Source of the DNA: Singulisphaera sp. GP187
GTDB taxonomy: Bacteria; Planctomycetota; Planctomycetia; Gemmatales; Gemmataceae
Length of the DNA: 64,000 nucleotides
Direction of reading: 5' to 3'
Assembly: GCA_945905925.1 (NCBI GenBank)
Contig: CAMDQN010000002.1
Location: 55,547 to 119,546 of the forward strand
This document shows, one piece after another, positions 62,421 through 64,000 of this stretch. How positions within the stretch are numbered: the first letter of the stretch is position 1; every line of letters starts with the position of its first letter. The notes under the pieces are model-generated. The model worked only from the letters and a program-made list of their open reading frames with translations. It was not told the DNA's origin and did no database searches. A program made the translations under genes and the position numbers.

Positions 62421-63686
62421 AGGGCGGCATCGAGCCAGCGCGAGAATCGCGTTGCTCGTCGCGACGAGGGGGTCGTTCTCGCGCACCAGTTCAATGGGGT
62501 TCGTCCAACTTCCATCTTTCGCCTGCCGCGCCGCCAGCGCGTAACTCAGTTCGGCAACCCCGTCGCGACCGTTCGGCAGCGCGAGTTTGTGTTCGCGAAA
62601 CGTTCTCGCGACGGACGCCGCGTAGTAGAAGTACACCGCGTCGCGGTTCCGCTCGTGGGCCGAGGCGTAGTCGCCGGGATGGTGGTCCGCGCGGAAGGCT
62701 CCCGTGAGCCAGTTCGCGGACGCGGCGCGGCGCTCCTTGTCGGACGGGTCGTTGCACAGCGCGAGTGCGTGAAGGCCGTCGGCGGTGGTGCTGCCGTAGG
62801 AGTGGAACACGGGCGGGTCGTCGTTGGCCTTGCCGGCCTTGTTGCGGACCGGGTCGTCGTAGATGAAGTGAAACCCGCCGTCCACGAATCCCGACCACAC
62901 GAACGGCGACTGATGCGGTTGGAGGATCGGCCAGTTCTGGCACCGGCGCACGAACACCGCGGCGGTCTTGTAAAACTCTGCGTCCGTTTCACCTACCGTC
63001 TTGAGCGCGTCGAGCGCGAACACCGTCGCGGACAGGTTCGACTCGATCAGGCTCGGCGCGAGCGTGCCAGGCTCCGGCTTCTTCGGAATGACGCGACAGT
63101 ATCCCCACCCGCCGTACTGCTTGTCTGCTTCTTTCCAGCCGAGCGCAGTCGTGAGTTGCCGCTCCTTGAGGTACTTCACCCACCCGGCGCGGTGCTTTGC
63201 GAAGTCCTTTGCAGTCGGGTGCGAGAACGCTTTCAGCGTGAGCGCCGCGGTGTAGACGGGGTAATCGAAGCCGTCCGTGGGCGGTTCGATGGTGCCGTCC
63301 GGCTTGACGAACTTCGCGAGAAACTCGCACCCCTTCTTGATCATCGCTTCAACGACCCGGTTGTGAATGTGGGCGTCGTGGGCTTCTTGTAGCGCCACGA
63401 CCGCGAGCGGCGTGAGCGCGGTGCCGTCTTTGAATGTGGCGTACACGTCCGAGCGCCACGCGCCATCGGGCGACTGCTGGTTCTGGAGGTAATCGCAACC
63501 GAGCGCGAGCGCCTGTTGCCGCGAGCGCACCTGAACCGGGCGCGGCGGGGGGATGCTGCCGTCGTCGGGCGTGGGGGGCGCAACGAGAGCCGGGGTCGGC
63601 GCTTCCACGACCGGCGGAGGGGCATCCTTGCGCGCACAACCGAGCGCGATGAAGAGGGCGAGCGCGAGAGGAAGGACGCGCGACAT
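62418..63686 (-). CDS. squalene-cyclase-like toroid lipoprotein
   Basis: A 422-residue lipoprotein with signal LPLALALFIALGC (cysteine near residue 17) and a Pro-rich linker. The mature part has prenyltransferase/squalene-oxidase-type repeats: CDYLQNQQSPDGAWRSDVYA, KFVKPDGTIEPPTDGFDYPV, KQYGGWGYCRV and LAARQAKDGSWTNPIEL. No DXDD motif, so catalysis like hopene cyclases is unlikely. It is the first gene of the ExbBD operon; the second toroid protein closes it. The two may form an envelope complex driven by the motor. Stop TGA is the edge of a palindrome. Confidence 0.75.
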   Translation of the reverse strand: MSRVLPLALALFIALGCARKDAPPPVVEAPTPALVAPPTPDDGSIPPPRPVQVRSRQQALALGCDYLQNQQSPDGAWRSDVYATFKDGTALTPLAVVALQEAHDAHIHNRVVEAMIKKGCEFLAKFVKPDGTIEPPTDGFDYPVYTAALTLKAFSHPTAKDFAKHRAGWVKYLKERQLTTALGWKEADKQYGGWGYCRVIPKKPEPGTLAPSLIESNLSATVFALDALKTVGETDAEFYKTAAVFVRRCQNWPILQPHQSPFVWSGFVDGGFHFIYDDPVRNKAGKANDDPPVFHSYGSTTADGLHALALCNDPSDKERRAASANWLTGAFRADHHPGDYASAHERNRDAVYFYYAASVARTFREHKLALPNGRDGVAELSYALAARQAKDGSWTNPIELVRENDPLVATSNAILALARCRP

Positions 63687-63715
63687 GGGAGAACCTGAAT
63701 GGGGACGAAAAGACA

Positions 63716-63838
63716 ACCTACCCCCCAACCCCCTCCCTGAAGGGAGGGGGAGCAAGACATCGGCGCTTCGCTGATGTAGAACGATGCGCCCAACTCTTGC
63801 TCCCCTTCCCTTCAGGGAGGGGGTTGGGGGGGGTAGGT
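63716..63838. repeat. palindromic element, CCCCAACCCC class
   Basis: Left ACCTACCCCCCAACCCCCTC and right GAGGGGGTTGGGGGGGGTAG halves pair, with further pairing inside (GGGGAGCAAGA/TCTTGC TCCCC). It lies upstream of the first gene of the ExbBD operon. The remaining 160 bases to the window end show nothing recognisable apart from a possible promoter for that operon. Confidence 0.85.
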
Positions 63839-64000
63839 CTTGCGAAGCTTGCGGCTGACAGTTCATGACATCTTTGGGCTTGACACGGGAAACCTTGGAA
63901 AACTCAGCGGTTTTCGTTTGGGTGGGATGCGGGTTGATGGCTGAAACTATTCGGTCGCCTGAGTCACAAACCATTCCCCACATTGCACTTGCTATGTCAA

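Overview
The window comes from a planctomycete, most likely a member of the Gemmataceae (Gemmata or a close relative). The DNA is GC-rich. It carries several planctomycete hallmark families: a DUF1559 prepilin-like protein paired with a small lipoprotein, a TIGR03067 protein, a decayed TIGR02996 domain, a 'membrane-bound dehydrogenase' with HEAT repeats and a C-terminal cytochrome c, and HEAT-rich and Pro-rich envelope proteins. rsmH is present without any surrounding division genes. This assignment rests on recognised families, not on a database search.

Layout. 0-5 kb: DUF1571 lipoprotein, response regulator, lone groES, then a run of decayed genes (truncated RRM protein, frameshifted macrodomain protein, remnant SGNH hydrolase). 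5-10 kb: aminotransferase, PolX and a PseG-like protein. 10-13.5 kb: three parS-like sites in front of parB, three tandem paralogous secreted proteins, tRNA-Pro. 13.7-22 kb: Tat-type metallophosphoesterase, TIGR03067 protein, HEAT/cytochrome c dehydrogenase, DUF1559 protein plus lipoprotein, large acyl-CoA dehydrogenase. 22-28.5 kb: folE, a large FAD/Fe-S oxidoreductase and a molybdopterin cluster (moaD, moaE, phosphatase, moaA). 28.5-38 kb: ispF, cysS, ruvC-ruvA-ruvB, a HEAT lipoprotein, and a ParE-type toxin-antitoxin pair. 38-49 kb: decarboxylating dehydrogenase, scpB, bestrophin-like channel, CBM9-like protein, nadA, sthA, rsmH and a LysM-like membrane protein. 49.8-55.4 kb, minus strand: dnaA, dnaN, a DciA-like gene and gyrB. 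A strong candidate oriC lies between dnaA and dnaN. 55.5-64 kb: a fatty acid desaturase, then a minus-strand operon of ExbB, two ExbD proteins and two squalene-cyclase-like toroid proteins.

The replication genes, the candidate origin and the parS/parB locus suggest the window lies close to the chromosomal origin.

The most unusual property is a dense population of palindromic elements, about twenty of at least ten sequence types. Most sit in intergenic gaps or flush against stop or start codons. Three different types lie inside one gene, the FAD/Fe-S oxidoreductase at 23058-26153, always in frame, adding about 110 residues in total. Other points of note are a short DnaA without domains I/II, a mirror-image DnaA-box origin, a desaturase read through its own terminator, and the ExbBD-toroid operon.
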